Of a DNA stretch of 64,000 bases, positions 56,801 through 64,000 are shown one piece after another (position 1 is the first letter of the stretch; the number at the start of each line of letters is the position of its first letter). This stretch comes from Methylocystis rosea. GTDB taxonomy: Bacteria; Pseudomonadota; Alphaproteobacteria; Rhizobiales; Beijerinckiaceae. The DNA is taken from the NCBI RefSeq assembly GCF_003855495.1, contig NZ_CP034088.1, forward strand, positions 1-64,000, read 5' to 3'. Below the pieces are notes generated by a model. The model did not search any database. It worked only from the letters and a program-made list of their open reading frames with translations, and had not been told where the DNA came from. The translations under genes and the position numbers were made by a program.

Positions 56801-57046
56801 CGGCTTCAGGCGGCGCAGGGCCTCATGTGCGTCTTCCAGATCGAAGCCATATTCGCGGCCCCGGTGCGTGAAGCTGTTGAGCCGCAACAGACATTCGACG
56901 AGCACGTCGTCGAGCACCACATTGCGCTGGCGTCCGCCGCGTAAGCCAAGCGCTTCCGCCTGGCTCAACGGGGTGAAGCCGAGCGCTACAAGAAGCTGAA
57001 GCGCTGGAATCTGGGATTGATGTTTCTCCGCCGCCTCGAAGGTCAT
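53831..57046 (-). CDS. hsdR: Type I restriction enzyme motor/endonuclease subunit HsdR
   Basis: The start at 57046 (MTFEAAEKHQSQIPALQLLV) is preceded by AAAGGGGG and gives 1071 residues, normal for HsdR. The nuclease domain has Asp in KRCDIVAFVNG and ExK in FLVIENKRP near residue 167. The SF2 translocase has Walker A QGSGKSLTM near 340 and the DEAD-like VLVDESHRTQ near 437. The conserved C-terminal helical domain binds the methylase core. It acts with HsdM and HsdS to translocate and cut unmodified DNA. It overlaps its neighbours on both sides by four bases. Confidence 0.96.
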   Translation of the reverse strand: MTFEAAEKHQSQIPALQLLVALGFTPLSQAEALGLRGGRQRNVVLDDVLVECLLRLNSFTHRGREYGFDLEDAHEALRRLKPTPDRLKGLRGTNQDIYDTLVLGTTITKTIDGDSKSYSFRFIDWENPANNSFHVTAEYAVERTASTQTKRCDIVAFVNGIPFLVIENKRPTESLKRATSQLIGYQNEDNIPQLFHFAQLLMTMNRGEARYATVGTPQKFGQSWREDEDTDAQIALVANRGLSCAEKDKVFSGDFANARPFFEALASEGERAVTAQDRAIYALCRPERLLDLIRRFTVFDGGMRKVARHQQFFGIRKAVERVKQFDMNGVRKGGVIWHTQGSGKSLTMVMLGRALALDPAISNPRIVIVTDRDDLDKQIKDTFKSCELEPVRATSGSHLVGLIRNRASLVTTIINKFDTALRGPEIPDTDANVFVLVDESHRTQTGRYGGHSQFATKMRRLLPKACYLGFTGTPLMKKDKNTLSTFGGLIHKYAIDEAVADGAVVPLLYEGRLVEQQITGDVIDRWFEKISEGLSNQQKADLKRKFSRMDVLAKTGQAIRAKAFDISEHFRQHWQGTGFKAQLVAPSKAAAVRFKEVLDEIGHVTSEIIISPPDDNEGNEDIDKESRDLVKAFWGRMMARYKTEDEYNRQIIDAFNGSGDPEILIVVSKLLTGFDAPRNTVLYVCKSLREHNLLQAIARVNRLFEEEGTEKEFGFIIDYEGLLGELDSALSTYSAFDGYDAADLAGTVHDVREEIRKLPQLHEQLWDLFKPVRNKKDMEQFEQFLSDKAIRQDFYARLRAFSRCLHISLSSDKLLDVSDQQKIDALKRDWKQFTELKRSVQLRYQETVDVKEFEPKIQKLLDDHVVAMPAETIIELVNINDPGALQAVVEEQGVSQASKADRIASATRRVITEKMEEDPSFYRRFSELLEETIREYRAKRLSEKDYLQRVIDLASKIARKDRGQRVPEILKGDEDGQAFHGLLNGRLTFAGGTPLDEEHTAQVALAIIEIVKQHHIVDVWSNEMAQNAMRNAIDDYFFDVLRDEMGITLTVETMDELEQKIMDLARARFPG

Positions 57047-57891
57047 TTTGCCCCCTTTGCGTAGAAGGCCTCGACCCCGGAGCGCGCCACGACAGCGTCG
57101 ATCTGCGCCTTTACGATTTTGTCGAGGTCCCCTCCTTCCGAGTAATTCGCGGGCGCGACACAATGGACGCGGCCATCTGCGATATAACCGTCGGCCTTGC
57201 CCCGAGCGCCCTTGGTGCTCGGCTTGTAAACGGCGATCGAGAGGCCGCCTTGCTCCTTGATTAATCGGAAGCAGGGGATGTCGGTGGACCCATCGCCAAT
57301 GAAAATCATGTTTTCGAAGGGGATCGGCCGCTCGGATTTGGCGACGAATTTATTGACCGCGCTGTTATCGCTGAGGTCATGCGCGCCCTTATTGATGCGG
57401 AAAAGATATTGCGTCTTGGTCGTGTAGTTGACGGCGAGCGCCGGCCACTCCGCTACCCCGTTTTCGTCGAACATGAATTTCGACGCATAGGTATGGGCGA
57501 ACTTGGGGGCGATCGCCGTGCCGGCGAAAATCTCGGCGTTGCCGGATGAAACCAGCACATGTTCGAGCTTCACGCACTTCGAGCGGGCATAGTCATTGAT
57601 GCGGTCGAACCAGCCTTCGACACCCTCAAATAGAGCGATGGTTCTGCCGCGATCCTTGAAGTCCTTGCGGCGTACTGGAACGCTCGCCCCCCGGGCTTTC
57701 TTTAGCATCAGGTTCATATAGACGAGTACCTCGTCCGCCTGATGCTCCTTGGTGAGCCGCTTCACTTCCGCCCAAAAAGCCTTGGGCTTCATGCCGATGT
57801 CCGGCAGGAACTGGTGTTCCTGCATATTCCCGTCGGCAAGCGTGCCGTCGAAGTCATAGGCGATTGCCATTTCCATGTGTTTCTTAGGCAT
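57043..57891 (-). CDS. HAD-superfamily phosphatase-like protein within the RM operon
   Basis: I start at 57891 (MPKKHMEMAIAYDFDGTLAD), which has GAAGGG eight bases upstream, giving 282 residues. HAD motif I DFDGTLAD, motif II VLVSSGNAE, and motif IV FIGDGSTDIPCF are all present, with a cap-domain-sized insert after motif I. The substrate is unknown. It could be a phosphatase acting on a nucleotide or a modified base, or a regulator of the nucleases beside it. It overlaps the Shedu gene by eight bases and hsdR by four, so all are made together. Confidence 0.85.
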   Translation of the reverse strand: MPKKHMEMAIAYDFDGTLADGNMQEHQFLPDIGMKPKAFWAEVKRLTKEHQADEVLVYMNLMLKKARGASVPVRRKDFKDRGRTIALFEGVEGWFDRINDYARSKCVKLEHVLVSSGNAEIFAGTAIAPKFAHTYASKFMFDENGVAEWPALAVNYTTKTQYLFRINKGAHDLSDNSAVNKFVAKSERPIPFENMIFIGDGSTDIPCFRLIKEQGGLSIAVYKPSTKGARGKADGYIADGRVHCVAPANYSEGGDLDKIVKAQIDAVVARSGVEAFYAKGAK

Positions 57892-59335
57892 TGCCATCGC
57901 CCTTCGGTTCTTCAAATTTAGCTGGCTCGTCGACAGCCCGCAGGAAAACACCGAGCTGCTTGAGCTTTTCGAGCAGCTCGTCGAACGTCACGATCTCGAC
58001 GTCCTTTGAGTTGCGCCGAAACAGTTCGAAAGATTTCTTCTGGTCGTCGCCGTCGGGCGTCCTGCCGATGACAAGGCAGCAATGCACGGCGTACGATTCG
58101 ATGTCGTAGAGCCGTGAGTTGTCTTTGATCTGCGCAATCTGCCTCTGAAACTGATACTTCTGATCCAGCGCCTGATTGATCGACCCCGAAAGATCAGCGG
58201 ATGGCGTAAAAACGCCGTCCCGGAATGGGGTCTTGTTGAGGATCGCGGTCTGTGGCGTCTTGATTTCGAAGATCGCAGTGTTGTTGGTCAAACTGTTCTT
58301 GACCAGAAAATCAGTGATCTTTTCTCCATCACCTGACAGCTTCCTACCGCCAACCGAGGCCTGGTCGCGAACCTTGATGACAGGATAACCGAAGGCCATG
58401 TTCAGGATGAAAGGATTCTCATTGAAGAACGCCTGCCAGCGACCCTCGACAAGCTTTTCACCGAGCATCTCGTCATATCGCTTGATCAACGCTTCGAGCG
58501 TCACAAGCTCGATGTCGCCGCGCAGTTTTGCAAGCTTTTCCGGCTGGACTTCGGCAATGCCGGCGACGTTCTTGCTGAGAGCGCCGATCACGGCGTTCTG
58601 GTCCTCCTCCGACAGCTCCTCCTTGCCCTGCGCCACTGCGGTAAAGAGCCTTCGATAGGGGTGCCGGCCCGCCTTTGGATCGAGCTTCGGCATGCCGAGT
58701 CGCTCTGCCAAAATGTTGTAGGCCGTAGTCTCCTTGACGGCACGGGCGGCGGACTGGGAGAGGTTGTCGATGCTATTCATGGCCCGACGCGCCTGCTCGA
58801 AATCCTTCTTAGCAATGTAGAATAGTTTATTGTCCTCGGAGTCGGGACCAGTGGCGTGTTCGCTGGTGACGACGAGCTCGGTGCAGTCTGACAGCTCTTC
58901 CACGGCATCGATGATGAATCGATACGGCTTCGCCAGGCCGAGGCCGTAGGCGTAATCTTTCGTAAAAGCAGAAGGCAGTCCTTCGAGAAGTTCCAGCACG
59001 CCTTCCGGCGTCGTCGGCACGCCACCATCGTCGCTGCCACGAAAGACGATGTCCATATCAGCCAGCGTGATCCGCTCGATCTGGTCATACTTCGGCTTCA
59101 GGAAATCGTCATTGTCTCCGAACGTGCTGATTGGATGGATTGTCAGAAATTTGCACTGGCCGTTGATGTCCAGCAGCTTTGTGCGGTAGCTCTTTGCCCG
59201 CGTCGGATCGAGCCCTGCCGCGAGCAAGCTGTGCTCCGGGGGCACGAAGTATACCTCCACGAAGTTCGGATGAACCTCCTCGATTTCGAGGGTGCCATCA
59301 CGATCTGGGTCATGCTGACGAAAAACGGGCGCCAT
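57884..59335 (-). CDS. sduA: Shedu-type (DUF4263, SduA-like) antiphage nuclease
   Basis: The start at 59335 overlaps the hsdS stop (TGATG) and gives 483 residues. The C-terminal part carries the DUF4263 PD-(D/E)xK core: NENPFILNMAFGYPVI leads in, Asp near residue 342 in EKITDFLVKNS and ExK near 355 in IFEIKTPQTAIL, followed by a conserved Gln-rich helix (INQALDQKYQFQRQIAQIKD). The first 290 residues form a variable sensor region typical of Shedu proteins. SduA is known as a single-gene nickase-type defence. Here it is translationally coupled inside a type I RM operon, which suggests shared regulation or cooperation. Confidence 0.85.
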   Translation of the reverse strand: MAPVFRQHDPDRDGTLEIEEVHPNFVEVYFVPPEHSLLAAGLDPTRAKSYRTKLLDINGQCKFLTIHPISTFGDNDDFLKPKYDQIERITLADMDIVFRGSDDGGVPTTPEGVLELLEGLPSAFTKDYAYGLGLAKPYRFIIDAVEELSDCTELVVTSEHATGPDSEDNKLFYIAKKDFEQARRAMNSIDNLSQSAARAVKETTAYNILAERLGMPKLDPKAGRHPYRRLFTAVAQGKEELSEEDQNAVIGALSKNVAGIAEVQPEKLAKLRGDIELVTLEALIKRYDEMLGEKLVEGRWQAFFNENPFILNMAFGYPVIKVRDQASVGGRKLSGDGEKITDFLVKNSLTNNTAIFEIKTPQTAILNKTPFRDGVFTPSADLSGSINQALDQKYQFQRQIAQIKDNSRLYDIESYAVHCCLVIGRTPDGDDQKKSFELFRRNSKDVEIVTFDELLEKLKQLGVFLRAVDEPAKFEEPKGDGNA

Positions 59336-60516
59336 CAGTCGGCCTCCGCCTTCACTCGCCATTCGCCCGTCAACAGCTTCTGCATCAAGCCGCGTTTTTG
59401 ACGGGCTATGACATCGAGCATTCGTTCCGTCGCCGCGATTTCGGCCTTGGCGGAGTTGAGCACGGCGATGATGGCGGCTTGTTCGTTCGGCTCGGGGAGC
59501 GGAAGATGCAGTGCCGCGAGATCGTCGTAATAGGTTCGCTGGCGAACGCTGCCGGTTCCGCCGCTGTTGACGTGGTGCAACCACCAGCGTGTTTGACGAA
59601 TGTGGTCGAGGTAATCAGCTTCAATTCCGCCGGCATTGCAGGCGAACACCACATAATCCGGGCTGACGAGCACGGTTTGCTCGTCTCCGTTCATGGCGAT
59701 GGAACCGACATTGATACGCATCGGATTGTACGCGAAGGCGCGGGGCGGCAAGAGTTTGTATCGCGAGATGTCGTCGGCGATCGTTTGCTCGCGCATCGGA
59801 ACGATTCCGCGCGAATTGGTTATGCCCATGACGAGCTCTCGGGCGAGAACCATGTCATTGTTGCGCGTCGTCAATTCGCAAGTAACGTCACCGAGACGAC
59901 GTAGAGGCCAGTCAGCGCTACGCCTCGCATTGCCCCTCGCTCCGAACAAGAGTTCGTCGCGAAACGCTTCTAGCCGGCGCGCTTTGAGGGCGCGCAGCAC
60001 CTCCAGCTTTTCAATGGTCTCGTCCCATGTGCGCAGGATTTCGGCGATCTTGCGCTGCTGTGAAACGGGAGGTATGAAGACTTCAATGCCCTCAAGATCA
60101 GGTCGGTTGATCTTTGGCAACCCTGTTCGAAATGAGCGGGACGTAGCGTCGGCGACAAAACGTTCTGAGTTCATCACATAGAAGACGAAATCTCGAACCG
60201 CCTGCTGAGCATCGCGCACCCATATTGGGTACATATCTGCACTGCAGATACCATCGAAGTCGACTAGTGCAATTTTGTTGAGATTCGGCCTGATCTTTGA
60301 ATAAAGGATTGCATCCTTATCAAATTCATACTTTCCAGAAATCTGTTCAAGCTGTCCTGCTGTTCTCAGACTCAGCTTGTCCAAACCTCCGCCCGAGCGA
60401 AGGTTCTCGGGCCCCACACTGAATTTATTAGCAACATCAGTATCCTTGGGGTCGACTTGGCCGGACGCGATACGCACAAGATCGCCAAGAGGCTTGAGTT
60501 TCCAGCCGTCAATCAT
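59335..60516 (-). CDS. hsdS: Type I specificity subunit HsdS (two target-recognition domains)
   Basis: The start at 60516 (MIDGWKLKPLGDLVRIASGQ) overlaps the RhuM gene by eight bases and gives 393 residues. Two TRDs are followed by conserved helical spacers: the first ends in IPPVSQQRKIAEILRTWDET, the second in LPEPNEQAAIIAVLNSAKAE and QKLLTGEWRV. This is the normal full-length HsdS architecture that recognises a bipartite site. A half-size specificity protein is encoded at the operon start. Confidence 0.95.
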   Translation of the reverse strand: MIDGWKLKPLGDLVRIASGQVDPKDTDVANKFSVGPENLRSGGGLDKLSLRTAGQLEQISGKYEFDKDAILYSKIRPNLNKIALVDFDGICSADMYPIWVRDAQQAVRDFVFYVMNSERFVADATSRSFRTGLPKINRPDLEGIEVFIPPVSQQRKIAEILRTWDETIEKLEVLRALKARRLEAFRDELLFGARGNARRSADWPLRRLGDVTCELTTRNNDMVLARELVMGITNSRGIVPMREQTIADDISRYKLLPPRAFAYNPMRINVGSIAMNGDEQTVLVSPDYVVFACNAGGIEADYLDHIRQTRWWLHHVNSGGTGSVRQRTYYDDLAALHLPLPEPNEQAAIIAVLNSAKAEIAATERMLDVIARQKRGLMQKLLTGEWRVKAEAD

Positions 60517-61534
60517 CCAACGCCCCCTTCTTCCCCTTCTTCGTCGACCGCTCCATGTCCTCCAGCTCGGCAATATCCACCTCATCCGCCGCCAGCGCAT
60601 CGGCCGCGCGTCGCTTGGCGTCGAAGGCCTCGAAGCGCTCGGCGGCGAGCTTCTGCGCCACGTCCATGCGCAGCCGTCCCGCATGGGTCAGCACGTCGCG
60701 TTCATTAAAGGAGAGAAAGGCGTCGAGCTTCTCTGACCATTCGGCCATGGTCACGGGCCTGCGACGCTTGGCCTGATCCTCGGCGTAGTCGAGATACATT
60801 ACGACAATGCGGTTGAGTTCCTCGATCTCCTCGGCCGCGAGATAATTCTTGGCGGTGCCGACATCGCCCTTGCGGACGATGGCGCCTTTCCAGCTGGTCA
60901 GGCCCATGTTCGGCGCGTCCGCGTTGCTGCGGCTCTCGATCAGCTCGGCGGCCGTCTTTCCGGTGACGACCCAGAGCATTTTGTTCTGGACCTTTTTGAA
61001 GAAGAGCTGCGCTTCGTTCGAGCTTTTGTCGTAGTCGATGGCGGTAGTGTAGAGGTCCCGCACCTTCTGATAAAAGCGCTTTTCCGAGGCGCGAATGTCC
61101 CGGATGCGGGCAAGCCATTCGTCGAAATAATCCCACTGCTCGGCCTGTTTCAGCCGGGCGTCGTCCATGGCGAATCCCTTGACGAGATATTCACGCAGGA
61201 CGGTCGTGGCCCAACGCCGGAACTGAGCGCCGCGCGACGAACGGACCCGGTAGCCCACGGCGAGAATAATATCGAGATTATAATGCTTTAGCTGGCGAGA
61301 TACCTCTCGTGCCCCCTCCTTGCGAACTTGTAAGATTTGCTTACAAGTTGCCGCCTCGTCGGCTTCGCCGTCCTCATACACGGCGGCGATCAACTGCGTG
61401 ATCGCCTGGGGCGAGGTTTGAAACAGCTCCGCCATCTGGGCCTGCGTCACCCACGCGGTGCCCTCGGCCGCACGCAGCTCGATTCGCGCGAGGCCGTCCT
61501 CGGTATTGTAGAGAATCAGCTCACCTTCAGACAT
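60509..61534 (-). CDS. RhuM-family protein in the RM operon
   Basis: From 61534 (MSEGELILYNTEDGLARIEL) the product has 341 residues and matches the RhuM (virulence protein) family: TAWVTQAQMAELFQTSPQAI, REVSRQLKHYNLDIILAVGY and FRRWATTVLREYLVKGFAMD. The N-terminal part resembles a Bro-N/KilA-N-like helix-turn-helix unit. Members often sit between hsdM and hsdS in type I operons, and the role is unknown. It overlaps both neighbours by eight bases. Confidence 0.9.
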   Translation of the reverse strand: MSEGELILYNTEDGLARIELRAAEGTAWVTQAQMAELFQTSPQAITQLIAAVYEDGEADEAATCKQILQVRKEGAREVSRQLKHYNLDIILAVGYRVRSSRGAQFRRWATTVLREYLVKGFAMDDARLKQAEQWDYFDEWLARIRDIRASEKRFYQKVRDLYTTAIDYDKSSNEAQLFFKKVQNKMLWVVTGKTAAELIESRSNADAPNMGLTSWKGAIVRKGDVGTAKNYLAAEEIEELNRIVVMYLDYAEDQAKRRRPVTMAEWSEKLDAFLSFNERDVLTHAGRLRMDVAQKLAAERFEAFDAKRRAADALAADEVDIAELEDMERSTKKGKKGALDD

Positions 61535-63044
61535 CGACGCCAAGCTCCTTGAGATAACCGGCCATGCGGGCGCGGACCTCCGCCAGCTCGGCCTCGATAC
61601 GCACGATGTCCTTTTGCAGGGCCGCGACGTCGATTTCTTCCTCCGGTTCGAAGGTGTCGACATAGCGAGGGATGTTCAGGTTGAAGTCGTTCTCGGCGAT
61701 CTCTTCCGGGCTGGCGAGGTGAGAATATTTTTCGATCGCCTTGCGGGCGCGGTAGGTGTCGAGCACCTTGCCGATATGCGGCTCGCTCATGACGTTCTGG
61801 GTCTTGCCCGGCGTGAACTCCTTGCTGGCGTCGATGAACAGCACGTCGCGGCGCTTCTCGTTGGCGCCGCCCTGTTCGCGCGAGCGGTCGAAGACGAGGA
61901 TGGCGACGGGAATGCCCGTGGTGGTGAAGAGATTGGCGGGCAAGCCGACAACGGCGTCGAGAAGGTTTTCCTCGATCAAGGCCTGCCGGATGCGCCCCTC
62001 CGCGCCGCCCCTGAAAAGAACCCCGTGCGGGACGATGACCGCGACACGGCCGCTCTGGCGTTTTGCGATCTCGATCATGTGGGTGATGAAGGCGTAATCG
62101 CCTTTGGATTTGGGGGGAACGCCCCGCCAGAAGCGCTTGTATTGGTCGCTATCGGCCGATTCCGCGCCCCATTTGTCGAGGCTGAAGGGCGGATTGGCGA
62201 CGACCACGTCGAAGCGCATGAGGTGATCGCCCTCCACAAGCGCGGGGCTGTTGAGGGTATCGCACCATTCGATCCGCGCGGCGTCCTTGGCGTGCAGGAA
62301 CATATTCATGCGGGCGAGCGCCCATGTCGCGCCGTTCACTTCCTGGCCGTAGAGCGCGAAATTCTCGGAGCCGACTTCCTGCGCGGCCTGAATCAACAGC
62401 GAGCCGGACCCGCAGGCCGGATCGCAGATGGTGTCGCCCGCTTTCGGAGCGGCGAGCTTGGCGAGCAAGGTCGAGACGGCGGAGGGCGTGTAGAACTCTC
62501 CAGCCTTCTTTCCTGCGTCGGAGGCGAAGCGCGAAATCAGGTAAATGTAGCATTCGCCGATGATGTCTTCGGTGACGCGCGAGGGCCGCAGGTCGAGCGC
62601 GGGTTTCGCGAAATCCTCCAGCATGTTCTTGAGCCGGCGGTTGCGGTCCTTTACCCGGCCAAGATTCGCTTCCGAATTGAAGTCGATATTGCGAAACACG
62701 CCTTCGAGCTTCGCGCGATTGGCGTCTTCGATCTTCTCCAGCGCGGTATTGATCAGCTCGCCGATATTAGCTTCGTTGCGGCGCTCATAGAGGTCGTAAA
62801 AGCTCGCGCCTTCGGGAAGGATAAAGCGTTCGCGCTCCAGCCGGCGCCGGATGCGCGCCTCGTCGCCCCCATATTGCTTGCGGTAGCTTTCGACGTGATC
62901 GTTCCAGAGGTCCGAAATGTATTTCAGAAATAGCATCACAAGGATGTAATCCTTGTACTGCCCCGCATCGACGACGCCCCGGAAGGTGTCGCAGGCCGCC
63001 CATGCGGTCTGGTTGACTTGCTGTTGCGTGATCTGATCGTTCAT
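61527..63044 (-). CDS. hsdM: Type I DNA methyltransferase subunit HsdM
   Basis: The 505-residue N6-adenine methyltransferase has the N-terminal HsdM helical domain (residues 1-150), motif I DPACGSGSLL near 208 and motif IV NPPFSL near 283, followed by the conserved C-terminal helices. It methylates both strands of the site chosen by HsdS. Its start overlaps the preceding small specificity gene by four bases. Confidence 0.97.
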   Translation of the reverse strand: MNDQITQQQVNQTAWAACDTFRGVVDAGQYKDYILVMLFLKYISDLWNDHVESYRKQYGGDEARIRRRLERERFILPEGASFYDLYERRNEANIGELINTALEKIEDANRAKLEGVFRNIDFNSEANLGRVKDRNRRLKNMLEDFAKPALDLRPSRVTEDIIGECYIYLISRFASDAGKKAGEFYTPSAVSTLLAKLAAPKAGDTICDPACGSGSLLIQAAQEVGSENFALYGQEVNGATWALARMNMFLHAKDAARIEWCDTLNSPALVEGDHLMRFDVVVANPPFSLDKWGAESADSDQYKRFWRGVPPKSKGDYAFITHMIEIAKRQSGRVAVIVPHGVLFRGGAEGRIRQALIEENLLDAVVGLPANLFTTTGIPVAILVFDRSREQGGANEKRRDVLFIDASKEFTPGKTQNVMSEPHIGKVLDTYRARKAIEKYSHLASPEEIAENDFNLNIPRYVDTFEPEEEIDVAALQKDIVRIEAELAEVRARMAGYLKELGVDV

Positions 63045-63670
63045 CGGGCGTTCCTTTCAATATTGGACTGGCCGGCGCGGTGCGCGCAGGCTGAAAGCAC
63101 GAGATTGGTGAGGGCGCGACGCTTCTCGGCGAGCGCGAGCAGAAGGCGGCGCTCCCGCGCGGCAAGGCGGTCGATGGCCATCATGCGCCGCTGCGTTTCA
63201 AGGTCGGGGACTGCGATATGCAGGGCGTCGAGGCCGGCCTTGGGCACCATGCGAATGCCAGTGCCGCAAGCGATCGCATCGATTTGCCGCTGGGCTTCGG
63301 GCTGATTGAGGGACCAGGCCAAATAATCAGCCGTGATGACCCCTGGATTCGGCCGCAGGACGAATAGCGGTGAAATGGCTATCGCCGGCTCAGCGAACCC
63401 AGTTTCAAGGGCAATCGCAATGTTGCGATCCCCGCGAGAGCGAAAAACAACATCCCCGGCGGCGACGAGATAGCGGTCGGCAGGATCACTGATTGTGACC
63501 CGCTCCAGTTTCTCGATGTCGATCTCGCCCTCGGCACCGATGTCTCGCAACTGAACCACGCGAACACCCTCGGGCGCTGGCTCAAGCCGGGCGCGAGCGG
63601 TGTAGCCGGTCTGTATCTCGCAACACTCAGCGAGTGGGGCTGTCGATAGGGTTTTTTCTGCTGTATCCAT
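63041..63670 (-). CDS. Half-size HsdS-like specificity protein (single target-recognition domain)
   Basis: The start at 63670 gives 209 residues. One TRD (residues about 10-165, with GYTARARLEPAPEGVRVVQL and DVVFRSRGDRNIAIALETGF) is followed by a single helical spacer (ETQRRMMAIDRLAARERRLL). This is half of a normal HsdS. Such proteins can dimerise into a pseudo-symmetric subunit or pair with a full HsdS to change specificity. The promoter -10 box ends nine bases before the start, so the message may be leaderless. An upstream ATG at 63682 falls inside that -10 box. Confidence 0.8.
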   Translation of the reverse strand: MDTAEKTLSTAPLAECCEIQTGYTARARLEPAPEGVRVVQLRDIGAEGEIDIEKLERVTISDPADRYLVAAGDVVFRSRGDRNIAIALETGFAEPAIAISPLFVLRPNPGVITADYLAWSLNQPEAQRQIDAIACGTGIRMVPKAGLDALHIAVPDLETQRRMMAIDRLAARERRLLLALAEKRRALTNLVLSACAHRAGQSNIERNAR

Positions 63671-63678
63671 GCTACAGC
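63660..63678. promoter_or_regulatory. Operator-like dyad 1 at start of RM operon
   Basis: GCTGTA and TACAGC are separated by seven bases. The site covers the predicted transcription start and the start codon of the first gene, so a bound repressor would block the promoter. An identical dyad is at 63718-63736. Confidence 0.65.
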
Positions 63679-63707
63679 GCATAAACCGAGCGAGCCTGGG
63701 CCGTCAA
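63679..63707 (-). promoter_or_regulatory. Predicted promoter of the type I RM/Shedu operon
   Basis: On the minus strand a TTGACG box (63707-63702) and a TTATGC box (63684-63679) are 17 bases apart, close to sigma-70 spacing. The two dyads flank this promoter on either side. The -10 box is a modest match only. Confidence 0.5.
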
Positions 63708-63717
63708 CAGACTTTTT

Positions 63718-63736
63718 GCTGTATACGAGTTACAGC
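63718..63736. promoter_or_regulatory. Operator-like dyad 2 upstream of the -35 box
   Basis: Second GCTGTA-N7-TACAGC copy, 58 bases from the first centre to centre (between five and six helical turns). The regulator is not evident nearby. The tandem XRE protein at 24504-25148 or an off-window protein are candidates. Confidence 0.65.
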
Positions 63737-63845
63737 ATTTTTTATTGCCGGCTCGGTGGCCGCCTCGTAAGCCCCGGGTTCCGTCTCTGCCTCACGGCCT
63801 CACGGCACGGCGGCCGGGGTAAATTTTTGTGGCGCCGCTCCTCCC

Positions 63846-64000
63846 TCAGTACTCGCTGGGGAGGAGGATGACGCCTCCGGTCTCATAGAAGCGGATGCCC
63901 GGCTCAGGGAAGTCGGTGAAGGCGATGCGCTTGCGGTAGACGCTGCGCCCGTCGCCGTCCTCGCAGACAAGCTCGGCGGTGACGCCCGTATCGCACAAAC
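63846..64000 (-). CDS. Partial conserved plasmid protein, C-terminal end
   Basis: A minus-strand frame enters from the right edge and ends at 63846. The visible 50 residues finish with GIRFYETGGVILLPSEY and contain a beta-rich stretch (SVYRKRIAFTDFPEPG). I recall this ending from small proteins next to plasmid genes but cannot name the family. The start is outside the window. Confidence 0.6.
   Translation of the reverse strand, partial: LCDTGVTAELVCEDGDGRSVYRKRIAFTDFPEPGIRFYETGGVILLPSEY

Noticed and set aside
61614..62933. 439-codon plus-strand frame opposite hsdM
   Set aside because: HsdM motifs on the other strand are decisive. The frame is a codon-bias artefact.

Overview
The window is GC-rich, tightly packed, and reads as part of a conjugative plasmid or integrative-conjugative element from an alphaproteobacterium, probably of the Hyphomicrobiales. 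That placement is inferred from the VirB/VirD4 secretion genes, the large ParB-like protein, a strawberry-notch-type helicase with a fused methyltransferase, toprim/CHC2 primase-like proteins and an ArdC-type antirestriction gene. No rRNA, tRNA, CRISPR array or relaxase gene was seen.

Layout. (1) 1-2.6 kb: a Fic protein and a DUF6880 protein. (2) 3.4-8.5 kb: an Iet-type defence pair (AAA+ ATPase and subtilisin-like protease) followed at once by a putative PD-(D/E)xK nuclease gene. (3) 9.2-24.2 kb, minus strand: a plasmid-backbone operon (small conserved ORF, ParB-like protein, DUF6927 protein, methyltransferase-helicase, toprim protein). It is heavily damaged: the toprim gene is split by an IS66-family element with an 8-bp target duplication, the helicase gene is split by a recombinase-in-trio (RIT) element, and the DUF6927 gene is frameshifted. 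(4) 24.5-28.2 kb: a tandem-HTH regulator, then a two-gene short-Argonaute system (DUF4365-APAZ nuclease plus short pAgo, SPARDA type). (5) 28.4-45.2 kb: a second toprim primase-like gene, a minus-strand set of exported proteins including a lytic transglycosylase, then a plus-strand VirB1-B11/VirD4 operon. (6) 45.3-50.7 kb: an ardC-type gene split just after its HExxH motif by a second RIT element that carries a nitrilase-family passenger gene. (7) 51.0-63.7 kb: a GmrSD-like DUF262/DUF1524 gene, then a translationally coupled eight-gene type I restriction-modification operon that encloses a Shedu (DUF4263) nuclease, a HAD phosphatase-like protein, a RhuM-family protein, a DUF45 metallopeptidase, and both a full-length and a half-size specificity subunit. 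Two copies of the dyad GCTGTA-N7-TACAGC bracket its predicted promoter.

How the parts relate. The transfer apparatus and all four defence loci look intact, whereas maintenance and antirestriction genes have been hit. For each of the three insertions, removing the mobile DNA and one copy of the short direct repeat restores the reading frame exactly, so these look like recent single events. The points most worth checking are Shedu nested inside a type I RM operon, the third gene of the Iet locus, and the two RIT elements: their terminal architecture, the passenger gene, and the outward-facing ribosome-binding site and start codon inside the first element's repeats.
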